Source of the DNA: an uncultured Pelagibacteraceae bacterium
Lineage (GTDB): Bacteria > Pseudomonadota > Alphaproteobacteria > Pelagibacterales > Pelagibacteraceae
Length of the DNA stretch: 64,000 nucleotides
Direction: 5' to 3'
Assembly (NCBI GenBank): GCA_902516395.1
Contig: CABXYN010000002.1
Span: 1 to 64,000, forward strand
Each line of letters opens with the position of its first letter. Within the stretch, counting starts at the first letter, position 1. A model generated the notes under the pieces. That model was not told the DNA's origin, did not search any database, and worked only from the letters and a program-made list of their open reading frames with translations. Shown here in pieces: positions 42,197 through 50,573 of this stretch. The translations under genes were made by a program, and so were the position numbers.

Positions 42197-45100
42197 ATGA
42201 ATCTAGATTTATTAGTTCCTGATATAGGAGACTTTGAAAACGTTGAAATAATTGAAGTACTTGTAAAAAAAGGTGACAAAATCAACAAAAATGACCCTGT
42301 TGTCACTTTAGAAAGTGATAAATCAAGTGTTGAGGTACCATCCAATTATGAAGGCACAATTGAAAATATAAATGTAAAAATTGGTGATAAAGTTTCAAAA
42401 GGTGACTTGATACTAACTCTATCTTCAGAAAATAAAGATGAAAGCGAGAAAATTAGCAAAACTTTAGATGAAAAAATTCCACCTTCAACCGAGAAATTAA
42501 TAGAGGAAGCAGAAACTGCTACAAAACCTGATATAAAAGTTGAAACAAAAGTTATAGAGCCAACGCAAATCAAGCAAACAAGATTAGTTAATGAAGTTAA
42601 AATGGTCAGTAGTAACGATGATATTGATCCAATTGAAACTAAAGAGTGGTTAGATTCATTAAGTGCAGTTCTGCAAAATGATGGCTCTGAAAGAGCTCAT
42701 TTTTTAATTAAACAATTAATTGATCAATCTTATAAAGCTGGATCAAAAATTCCTCATACCCAAACTACGCCTTACATAAATACTATACCTCCTGAAGAGG
42801 AAAAAAGATCACCTGGAGATCAAAACATAGAACGTAAGTTAAGATCTTTAATTAGATGGAATGCTGCTGCGATGGTAGTAAGAGCAAATAAAAAACATCC
42901 TGAACTTGGCGGTCACATAGGAACATTTGCATCAGCTGCAACCTTGTACGATGTTGGGATGAATCATTTTTGGCGAGCAAAGAATAATAAATTCGGAGGT
43001 GATCTAGTATATTTTCAGGGTCATAGTGCACCAGGAATGTATGCAAGAGCTTTTCTTGAAGGAAGATTAAATGAAAAACAGTTAGATAGATTTAGACAAG
43101 AAGTACAAACTGGTGGACTTTCATCTTATCCTCATCCTTGGCTAATGCCAAACTTTTGGCAGTTTCCAACAGTTTCAATGGGTATTGGTCCAATGTTAGC
43201 AATATATCAAGCAAGATTTATGAAATACCTAATCAATAGAGGATTAATTAAAGATGAGGGAAGAAAAGTTTGGGCTTTTCTTGGAGATGGAGAAATGGAT
43301 GAGCCCGAGTCACTTGGGGCAATTGGTTTAGCAGCGCGTGAAAATTTAGATAATTTAATATTTGTTGTAAACTGTAACTTACAAAGATTAGACGGTCCAG
43401 TAAGAGGAAATGGAAAAATTATTCAAGAATTAGAAGGTATTTTTCGAGGTGGTGGCTGGAACGTTTTAAAAGTTATTTGGGGATCTTATTGGGACCCACT
43501 TTTAGCAAATGATAAGACGGGACATTTAGTAAAAATTATGAATGAGACCGTAGATGGTGAATATCAAGCATTTAAAGCAAGAAATGGGCTTTATGTAAGA
43601 GAAAAGTTTTTTGGCAAATATCCTGAAACATCAGAATTAGTCTCATCAATTTCAGATACTGATATTTGGCGGCTTAATAGAGGAGGCCACGATCCTCATA
43701 AAGTTTATGCTGCATATGATAAAGCGGTCAATCACAAAGGAAGCCCCACAGTCATAATAGCCAAAACTATAAAAGGTTATGGTATGGGTAAAAGTGGTGA
43801 AAGTGTAAACACTACTCACCAACAAAAGAAATTGGATGTTGATGATTTAATGTATTACAGGGATAGGTTTGATGTTCCTTTAACAGATTCTCAAGTTAAA
43901 AATATTGAATATTTCAAACCAGACGAAAACTCTGAAGAAATTAAATACTTAAAAAAAAGAAGATTAGAACTTGGTGGATTTATACCAGAGAGAACGTCAT
44001 ATTCAAAACCGATTAAAGCCCCAGTGAAAGATATTTTTGATTTTATGAAAAAGTCTACTGGCGAAAAAGAAATGTCTACAACAATGGCATTAGTAAGAAT
44101 GTTAACTAATCTTTTGAGAGATAAAAATGTTGCACCAAAATTGGTTCCGATTATTCCCGATGAAGCTAGAACATTTGGAATGGAGGGTTTCTTTCAAAAA
44201 ATAGGTATTTATGCTCATGAAGGTCAAAAATATGAGCCAGAGGACTCAGCACAACTTTCATCTTATAGAGAAGAGAAAAGTGGTCAGGTATTAGAAGAAG
44301 GAATTACTGAAGCTGGTTCAATGTCTTCTTGGATAGCAGCTGGAACAGCATATACAAATCATGATATTGAAATGATACCAATTTATCTTTTCTATTCTAT
44401 GTTTGGCTTTCAAAGAATTGGGGATTTTGCTTGGGCTGCAGGAGATAGTCAAGCGAGAGGCTTTTTAATTGGTGCGACTGCAGGAAGAACAACACTTGCA
44501 GGAGAAGGTCTTCAACACCAAGATGGTCATAGTCATTTGTTAGCATCAACAATTCCAAACTGCATTTCTTATGATCCGACATTCCATTATGAATTAGCTG
44601 TGATTTTTAGAGAAGGTTTAAGAAGGATGCATGAAAAAAATGAAAATATTTTTTATTATATTACAACAATGAACGAAAATTACTCTCACCCTGCAATGCC
44701 AGATGATTGTGAGGATGGAATTCTCAAGGGAATGTATAAAATTAAAGAAACATCAGGTTCTAAAGAAGCAAAAATTCAATTATTAGGCTCTGGAACAATA
44801 CTAAGAGAAATGATGGCAGCATCAGAAATTCTTAAAAAAGAATATCAGGTCGATAGTGAAGTTTGGAGTGTTACTAGTTTTAATGAGTTAAGAAAAAATG
44901 GAATGGAAGTTGAAAGATTTAACCTTCTAAATCCTACAGAAACAAATAAAAAATCATATGTAGAAGAATGTTTAGGAAAACAACAAGGTCCTATCCTTAC
45001 AGCCACTGACTATATGAGAATAAATGCTGATCAAATAAGACCTTTTACAAAAAAGAGCTTTTATTCATTAGGTACAGATGGATATGGAAGAAGTGATACA

Positions 45101-45262
45101 AGAAAAAACTTAAGAAATTTTTTTGAAGTTGATAAAGAACATATTGTTGCTTATAGCCTTAGCGTCTTAGCCAATGAACAGCTTGTTGCATCAAAGTATG
45201 CTGAGGATGCATTCAAAAAGTATAAAATTGATAAAAACAAACCCATGCCAACAAAAATGTAA
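42197..45262 (+). CDS. aceE: Pyruvate dehydrogenase E1 (homodimeric type) with N-terminal lipoyl domain
   Basis: The protein decarboxylates pyruvate with thiamine diphosphate in the pyruvate dehydrogenase complex. Residues 1 to about 75 form a complete lipoyl domain with the attachment Lys42 in LESDKSSVEVP. A polar linker (about 78-140) follows, then a full-length AceE from DDIDPIETKEW on, with GHIGTFASAATLYDV, the ThDP motif GDGEMDEPESLGAIG and NCNLQRLDGPV. Total length is 1021 against 887 in E. coli AceE. Lipoyl domains normally belong to E2; the adjacent E2 has none. ATG 42602 (Met136) is a conceivable internal start for a lipoyl-free form, though no ribosome site is seen. Confidence 0.95.
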   Translation: MNLDLLVPDIGDFENVEIIEVLVKKGDKINKNDPVVTLESDKSSVEVPSNYEGTIENINVKIGDKVSKGDLILTLSSENKDESEKISKTLDEKIPPSTEKLIEEAETATKPDIKVETKVIEPTQIKQTRLVNEVKMVSSNDDIDPIETKEWLDSLSAVLQNDGSERAHFLIKQLIDQSYKAGSKIPHTQTTPYINTIPPEEEKRSPGDQNIERKLRSLIRWNAAAMVVRANKKHPELGGHIGTFASAATLYDVGMNHFWRAKNNKFGGDLVYFQGHSAPGMYARAFLEGRLNEKQLDRFRQEVQTGGLSSYPHPWLMPNFWQFPTVSMGIGPMLAIYQARFMKYLINRGLIKDEGRKVWAFLGDGEMDEPESLGAIGLAARENLDNLIFVVNCNLQRLDGPVRGNGKIIQELEGIFRGGGWNVLKVIWGSYWDPLLANDKTGHLVKIMNETVDGEYQAFKARNGLYVREKFFGKYPETSELVSSISDTDIWRLNRGGHDPHKVYAAYDKAVNHKGSPTVIIAKTIKGYGMGKSGESVNTTHQQKKLDVDDLMYYRDRFDVPLTDSQVKNIEYFKPDENSEEIKYLKKRRLELGGFIPERTSYSKPIKAPVKDIFDFMKKSTGEKEMSTTMALVRMLTNLLRDKNVAPKLVPIIPDEARTFGMEGFFQKIGIYAHEGQKYEPEDSAQLSSYREEKSGQVLEEGITEAGSMSSWIAAGTAYTNHDIEMIPIYLFYSMFGFQRIGDFAWAAGDSQARGFLIGATAGRTTLAGEGLQHQDGHSHLLASTIPNCISYDPTFHYELAVIFREGLRRMHEKNENIFYYITTMNENYSHPAMPDDCEDGILKGMYKIKETSGSKEAKIQLLGSGTILREMMAASEILKKEYQVDSEVWSVTSFNELRKNGMEVERFNLLNPTETNKKSYVEECLGKQQGPILTATDYMRINADQIRPFTKKSFYSLGTDGYGRSDTRKNLRNFFEVDKEHIVAYSLSVLANEQLVASKYAEDAFKKYKIDKNKPMPTKM

Positions 45263-46189
45263 ATGTCTGATCAATCAAATAAAATATCTGCAAGTCCAAA
45301 AGTTAGAAAATTTGCAAGAGAACTTGGAGTAGATATAAATAATGTCAAGGGAACAGAGAGATCAGGTAGGGTTGTTGAAAAAGATTTAAAAGACTTTGTC
45401 TCATCTAGAATCAATCATCCTCAGAATAATAGTCAAAAACAAGAAGAAAAAATTATTAAAAATGAATATCAACACTCAGATTTTGGGGAAGTTGAAATTA
45501 AAGATATTCCTAGAGTAAAAAAAATAGCAGCTCCACATCTTGTAAATTCGTGGACAAACATTCCACATGTGACTAACCATGATGAGGCTGATATTACAGA
45601 AATGGAAGAATTTAGAAGCTCAATAAAAGATAATTATACAGGAGAAAGAATAAAAATTACTCCTCTTGCATTTATTATAAAAGCATTGGTACTTTCACTT
45701 AAAAAATTTCCATCATTTAATTCATCAATTGATGATATTGAAAATGGAAAGATTACTTTTAAAAAGTATTTTCATGTTGGTATCGCAGTTGATACTCAAC
45801 ATGGACTTATGGTTCCTAAAATTAGAGATGCTAATCAAAAAGATATCAATCTGTTAAGTGAGGAATTAAAAAAAGTAAGTAATGATTGTAGAAATTTAAA
45901 AATTGATAAAAAAGAGTTCTTTGGAGGATCAATGACTATCACAAGCTTAGGTGGCATAGGTGGTTCGTTTTTTACACCAATAATTAACTTTCCAGAAGTT
46001 GCTATACTTGGCGTTGGTAGAAGTTATAAAAAACAGGTATTTATTGATGGTAAATTTGTTCCGAGAACCATGCTTCCACTATCTCTCTCATATGATCACA
46101 GAATTATAGATGGTGCTGAGGCAGCGAAGTTTAATAACGAATTAAAAGATAATCTTGGGTCTAATTTTGCATATAACTTGAGTAAATGA
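45263..46189 (+). CDS. aceF: Dihydrolipoamide acetyltransferase (E2) lacking a lipoyl domain
   Basis: E2 transfers the acetyl group from lipoamide to CoA and forms the core of the complex. The 308-residue protein starts directly with a peripheral-subunit-binding domain (ASPKVRKFARELGVDINNVKG, about 10-45), a short linker and the catalytic domain, ending with the active-site motif SYDHRIIDGAEAAKF. Bacterial E2 proteins carry one to three N-terminal lipoyl domains; here there is none upstream in frame because the gene begins immediately after the E1 stop. The lipoyl domain on E1 presumably supplies the swinging arm. No E3 (lpd) gene is in the window. Confidence 0.94.
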   Translation: MSDQSNKISASPKVRKFARELGVDINNVKGTERSGRVVEKDLKDFVSSRINHPQNNSQKQEEKIIKNEYQHSDFGEVEIKDIPRVKKIAAPHLVNSWTNIPHVTNHDEADITEMEEFRSSIKDNYTGERIKITPLAFIIKALVLSLKKFPSFNSSIDDIENGKITFKKYFHVGIAVDTQHGLMVPKIRDANQKDINLLSEELKKVSNDCRNLKIDKKEFFGGSMTITSLGGIGGSFFTPIINFPEVAILGVGRSYKKQVFIDGKFVPRTMLPLSLSYDHRIIDGAEAAKFNNELKDNLGSNFAYNLSK

Positions 46190-47286
46190 TTACTAAAATT
46201 GAAATACTATCAGATGATGTGCACGTCCACTTTAGTGGAGAAAATTCTGAAATTTTTCCTAATATTTGGCTAAGAGATCATGCAAAAGATGAGCAAAATT
46301 GGGATAAAAGGTCTAGCCAAAGGAAAACATATACAGCAGCATTAGATATAAATTTAAAAGTTAAAAAGGCAGAAATAATTGAAAATGGAAAATATTTGTG
46401 TCTCTCATGGCCTGATTTAGAAAAACCAGTTAAATATTCATCTGAGTTTCTAAATAATAATAAATTAAAAAAGAAAAAAGAAGTAAAATCCAATTTAAAA
46501 ATCTGGAAAGCTAATGAAATAAGAGAAGAAATTTTTTTAGATTATAATTCAATTTTATCAAATGAAGGATTTAGAAATTTTTTGAAAAATATTCATGACT
46601 ATGGATTTTCAGTAATTAAAAACTGTGAACCCAATTTAAAGTCTGTTGAAACAATTGCAAATAGAATTGGTTACGTAAGAAACTCTATATTTGGAGGACT
46701 ATGGAGTTTTGAGTCAGATGAAAATAAAGCTGATAGCGCATACACTCAAGATGAACTAAGACCTCATACAGATTCAACATATAGTAATGACGCTCCTGGA
46801 TTACAATTATTACTATGTTGTGAATATACTGCTAGAGGTGGTGAATCGATTATGGTTGATGGATTAAAAATAGCAGAGACAATAAAAAAAGAAAACCAGC
46901 CGATGTATGAATTAATGACAAAAATAAATGTTAAGGGAAATTATATCGGTGATGGTGTTTATCTTGAGGCTGAAAGACCAATATTTAAGTTAAATGAAAA
47001 TAATGAAATAGTTCAAGTTAGTTTTAATAATTATGATCGAGCACCATTTAGATTTGAAAAAGATTTAACATTAAAGTTTTATGAAGCGATAAAAAAATTT
47101 GATCTTATTGCTAACAATAAAGATTTTCAGTGGCGACATATCCTTAAACCTGGAGAACTTCTAATATTTAATAATTGGCGAATACTTCATGGTAGAGGAT
47201 CGTTTAATGGAGTTAGAAAAATGTCTGGATGTTATATTAACAAAGAGGATTTTGACAGCTCTTGTAAGTTAAACGGAATAAATTAA
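46186..47286 (+). CDS. Gamma-butyrobetaine/trimethyllysine-type 2-oxoglutarate dioxygenase
   Basis: The 366-residue protein has the two-domain layout of BBOX1/TMLH enzymes: an N-terminal DUF971-like domain (about 1-95, WLRDHAKDE) and a TauD-like catalytic domain with the Fe(II) ligands in RPHTDSTYSND and the distal His in ILHGRGSF, and 2-oxoglutarate-binding Arg further on. The Cys ligands that bind zinc in the N-terminal domain of BBOX1 (WLRDNCxCxxC) are missing. It overlaps aceF by 4 bases (ATGA), so it belongs to the pyruvate dehydrogenase operon. The substrate could be a trimethylated amine of carnitine metabolism; this is unproven. Confidence 0.82.
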   Translation: MITKIEILSDDVHVHFSGENSEIFPNIWLRDHAKDEQNWDKRSSQRKTYTAALDINLKVKKAEIIENGKYLCLSWPDLEKPVKYSSEFLNNNKLKKKKEVKSNLKIWKANEIREEIFLDYNSILSNEGFRNFLKNIHDYGFSVIKNCEPNLKSVETIANRIGYVRNSIFGGLWSFESDENKADSAYTQDELRPHTDSTYSNDAPGLQLLLCCEYTARGGESIMVDGLKIAETIKKENQPMYELMTKINVKGNYIGDGVYLEAERPIFKLNENNEIVQVSFNNYDRAPFRFEKDLTLKFYEAIKKFDLIANNKDFQWRHILKPGELLIFNNWRILHGRGSFNGVRKMSGCYINKEDFDSSCKLNGIN

Positions 47287-47312
47287 TTAATAAAATTATC
47301 TAATTAAATATA

Positions 47313-48197
47313 ATGACAAAATCCCTTTCAATGGTCTGCGCACTAGTCACAACTTTTATTTGGGGAACAGCTTTCATCGCTCAAGACACTGGTATGGATA
47401 ATATCGGCCCGTTAACTTTTAATTCAGCAAGATTTATTGTTGGCTTTTTTACAATATTACCACTTGCCTTATTATTTGAGAGGAAGAAAATTAAACTAGA
47501 AATACTTTCAAAATCAAAACTTTTTATAAAATATTTAGTTTTCATGGGAGTATCCCTATTTTTGGGAACTTTTTTACAACAAACTGCTCTTCAATATACA
47601 AATATTGCAAATGCAGCTTTTTTTACAGTATTTTACGTACCGATAGTTCCAATATTGTTATTTTTCATCTACTCCAAAAAAGTTCATTGGAGTATATGGC
47701 CAGCAATTGGTCTTTGTATTCTTGGTGTATACCTTCTAAGTGATTTTTCTAACTCAGAAATTATGTTAGGTGATGGTCTAGTTATATTGTGCTCAGTATT
47801 TTGGGCTTTGCATATAATTTTTGCAGGTAAGTTCATGGAAGAATTTGATATTCCAATGTTTTATGCTGCACTTCAAGCATTATTTGTTGCAACACTTTCA
47901 TTAATCTTTTCTTTTATTTTTGAAGAAATAAATATTTCAAAAATATTAATGGAAAGTAGTTCTATTCTTTACGCAGGAGCATTATCAGGCGGTATAGCCT
48001 TTACATTACAAATGTATGCTCAAAAAAACATAGAAGAGGCACCAGCAGCAATTATTTATTCTCTCGAGGGAGTATTTGCAGCTTTAGCAGGATGGATTAT
48101 TCTCAATCAATTTTTAAGTACTAATAACATGATTGGATGTTTATTAATATTGATTGCAGTAATTTCTTCTCAAATTTCACCTAGTTCTAAAAATTAG
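47313..48197 (+). CDS. EamA-family (DMT) transporter
   Basis: The 294-residue protein has about ten hydrophobic helices in two repeats, each opening with an EamA-like segment (TTFIWGTAFIAQDTG and CSVFWALHIIFAGKF) and ending with LEGVFAALAGWIIL, as in drug/metabolite exporters. Specificity is unknown. It starts 26 bases after the dioxygenase and may share its transcript, in which case a metabolite of that pathway is a possible cargo (inference). The stop overlaps the convergent uppP stop by 4 bases. Confidence 0.85.
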   Translation: MTKSLSMVCALVTTFIWGTAFIAQDTGMDNIGPLTFNSARFIVGFFTILPLALLFERKKIKLEILSKSKLFIKYLVFMGVSLFLGTFLQQTALQYTNIANAAFFTVFYVPIVPILLFFIYSKKVHWSIWPAIGLCILGVYLLSDFSNSEIMLGDGLVILCSVFWALHIIFAGKFMEEFDIPMFYAALQALFVATLSLIFSFIFEEINISKILMESSSILYAGALSGGIAFTLQMYAQKNIEEAPAAIIYSLEGVFAALAGWIILNQFLSTNNMIGCLLILIAVISSQISPSSKN

Positions 48198-48961
48198 CTA
48201 TAAGCAATTACAAAAAGAATTAAAGCAAGAAAAGTTCTGTAATAAACAAAAATATTTAAATTAAAATTTTTTACATAAATTAAAAAATATTTGATTGTTA
48301 AATAAGAAACTATAAATGAAAATATTATTGAATATAAAAATAATATGTTCAAATCTATATTTGCATTCATCACATCTTTTAAACTAAGTATACTTGCTCC
48401 CGCTAATGCGGGTATTGATAAATAAAAAGATATTTTTGAAGAATCTACTCTATCGAAATTTAAAAACCTTGAAGCTGTAATTATTATACCTGATCTGCTT
48501 ACACCAGGTATAACAGCTAAAATTTGAAAAATACCAATGATTAAAATATTTTTTAAACTTAAACTGGTATCTATTTTATTTTTAATACTAAATCGGTCTG
48601 CAATAAATAATAAAATACCAAATATTAAAGTCGTCCATGCTATAACTTTTAAACTTCTTAAATTTTCAATCAGTCCTGAAGTATAAATAAAATAACCAAC
48701 AACAACTAATGGAAAAGAACCTAAAATTATAAGTAATAATAAAGACTTATTTCTTAAAATATTTACTAAATCCTTTCTAAAATAAAAAATAATTGCCAAA
48801 AGGGAACCTAAGTGAAGACTGATATCAAGTTGAAGCGAACTAATACTAAAGTTCGATATTTTTGATATTATTATAAGGTGGGCAGAGGAACTTACCGGTA
48901 TAAATTCCGAAAAACCTTGTACAAACGCTAAAATTGATGCTTCTATATATTTTGAAATCAT
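48194..48961 (-). CDS. uppP: Undecaprenyl-diphosphatase
   Basis: UppP recycles the lipid carrier undecaprenyl pyrophosphate for peptidoglycan and surface polysaccharide synthesis. The 255-residue membrane protein has the two family signatures: GFSEFIPVSSSAHLIII near the N-terminus and GVSRSGIIITASRF in the second half, in a bundle of about eight helices. Length is slightly below the common 270. It is divergent from gltD with about 150 bases between, which contain the palindrome described separately. Confidence 0.94.
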   Translation of the reverse strand: MISKYIEASILAFVQGFSEFIPVSSSAHLIIISKISNFSISSLQLDISLHLGSLLAIIFYFRKDLVNILRNKSLLLLIILGSFPLVVVGYFIYTSGLIENLRSLKVIAWTTLIFGILLFIADRFSIKNKIDTSLSLKNILIIGIFQILAVIPGVSRSGIIITASRFLNFDRVDSSKISFYLSIPALAGASILSLKDVMNANIDLNILFLYSIIFSFIVSYLTIKYFLIYVKNFNLNIFVYYRTFLALILFVIAYS

Positions 48962-49014
48962 TAAGGACTTTTAATAGATAGTTAAAAGATTACCTAAATA
49001 AGGCAATCTTTTAA

Positions 49015-49033
49015 ATGCATATCAACTATGCAT
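49015..49033 (+). promoter_or_regulatory. TGCA-N9-TGCA palindrome upstream of gltDB
   Basis: ATGCATA and TATGCAT form a perfect inverted repeat with a 5-base centre (TCAAC). Its core TGCA-N9-TGCA has the spacing of NtrC-type operators (TGCAC..GTGCA over 17 bases, recalled from memory). It is 80-98 bases before the gltD ATG and within the uppP-gltD divergent region. A nitrogen regulator such as NtrC or NtrX would be a logical binder, but no regulator gene is in the window. A weaker hairpin, AAAAGATT..AATCTTTT, lies just before it (around 48984-49012). Confidence 0.45.
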
Positions 49034-49112
49034 AAAATAGAAAATGTAGTAAAATCATCATTTTTTGAAAATATATGTCAGTATATATTACCTAGTAATC
49101 CTTTAAGGATTT

Positions 49113-50573
49113 ATGCTTGTGGTGTATAAGCCGATTCAAATGACAAATAAAATGCTTAAGTTTGTAGATATAGGTCAACAAAATCCACCTAAAAGAGATA
49201 AATCCAAAAGAAAAGAGGATTTTGGTGAGATTTATCAGGAGTTTATTCACGAAAAAGCTAAAGAACAATCGAGCAGGTGTTCACAGTGTGGAGTTCCTTT
49301 TTGTCAAGTTCACTGTCCATTAAGCAACAATATACCTGATTGGTTAAAATTAACTGCAGAGGGAAGATATGAAGAGGCTTATCATCTATCCCAAAGCACC
49401 AATAATATGCCGGAAGTTTGTGGAAGAATATGCCCACAAGATAGGTTATGTGAAGGAAACTGTGTAATTGAGCAGTCGGGACATGGAACAGTAACAATTG
49501 GTTCAGTTGAAAAATATTTAACCGATAAAGCTTGGGAAAATGGCTGGGTAAAACCGATAAATGTAAAAATTGAAAATGAACAAAGTATTGGAATTATTGG
49601 AGCAGGTCCCGCAGGGCTAGCTTGTGGTGAAGAATTACGTAAAAAAGGATACCAAATAACAATATATGATCGATACGACAGAGCAGGTGGATTGCTAATA
49701 TATGGAATACCAAATTTTAAATTAGAAAAGCATGTAGTCGAGAGAAGAATTAAACTTTTAAAAGATGGTGGAATAAAATTTGTTCATAATTTTGAGGTTG
49801 GTAAAGACTCTACATTGAAAGAATTACAATCAAAACATGATGCCTTATTAATTTCAACAGGTGTTTACAAAACAAGAGAGGTTAACTTACCTGGAAATGA
49901 TCTAAGTAATATTTTTCCTGCAATGGAATTCTTAACAGCTTCAAACAAAAAAGGTTTAGGCGATAAAGTCGAAATGTTTGATAACGGAACATTAAATGCC
50001 GAAGGTAAAGATGTAGTAGTAATTGGTGGCGGAGACACGGCAATGGACTGTGTAAGAACATCAGTAAGACAAAAAGCCAAATCTGTAAAATGCCTTTACA
50101 GAAGAGATAGAGAAAATATGCCTGGATCAGCGAGAGAAGTAGGAAATGCTGAGGAGGAAGGTGTAGAATTTATTTGGTTAAGTAATCCAAAAGAGTTTAG
50201 AGGTACTAATAAAGTAAATAGTATTATTGTAGATAAAATGAAATTAACAGATCCAGATGAAAGTGGTAGAAGAAGACCTGTTGCAGAAGAAAACTCAGAA
50301 TTTGAAATTAATGCTGATTTGGTAATTAAATCCTTAGGTTTTGATCCAGAAGATTTACCAGTTCTATTTCAGGAACCTAGATTACAAGTTTCACAGTGGG
50401 GAACAATAAAAGCTGACTTTGATACCTTGGAGACTAGTATACCAGGTATATTTGCAGCTGGAGACATAGTAAGAGGAGCCTCATTAGTTGTATGGGCTAT
50501 TAAAGACGGTAGAGATGCTGCGACTTCAATCGAAAACTATCTTCAATCAAAACAAAAAATGAAGGTTGCATAA
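49113..50573 (+). CDS. gltD: Glutamate synthase (NADPH) small chain
   Basis: GltD passes electrons from NADPH to the large subunit of glutamate synthase. The 486-residue protein has the N-terminal Cys clusters (CSQCGVPFCQVHCPL and CGRICPQDRLCEGNC) that hold 4Fe-4S centres, an FAD motif GIIGAGPAGLACGEEL, an NADPH motif VVVIGGGDTAMDCVRT and the C-terminal GIFAAGDIVRGASLVV. ATG 49113 follows AAGGA at good spacing; internal Mets at 49140 and 49152 also fit family N-termini. gltB follows with a TAATG overlap. Confidence 0.94.
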   Translation: MLVVYKPIQMTNKMLKFVDIGQQNPPKRDKSKRKEDFGEIYQEFIHEKAKEQSSRCSQCGVPFCQVHCPLSNNIPDWLKLTAEGRYEEAYHLSQSTNNMPEVCGRICPQDRLCEGNCVIEQSGHGTVTIGSVEKYLTDKAWENGWVKPINVKIENEQSIGIIGAGPAGLACGEELRKKGYQITIYDRYDRAGGLLIYGIPNFKLEKHVVERRIKLLKDGGIKFVHNFEVGKDSTLKELQSKHDALLISTGVYKTREVNLPGNDLSNIFPAMEFLTASNKKGLGDKVEMFDNGTLNAEGKDVVVIGGGDTAMDCVRTSVRQKAKSVKCLYRRDRENMPGSAREVGNAEEEGVEFIWLSNPKEFRGTNKVNSIIVDKMKLTDPDESGRRRPVAEENSEFEINADLVIKSLGFDPEDLPVLFQEPRLQVSQWGTIKADFDTLETSIPGIFAAGDIVRGASLVVWAIKDGRDAATSIENYLQSKQKMKVA

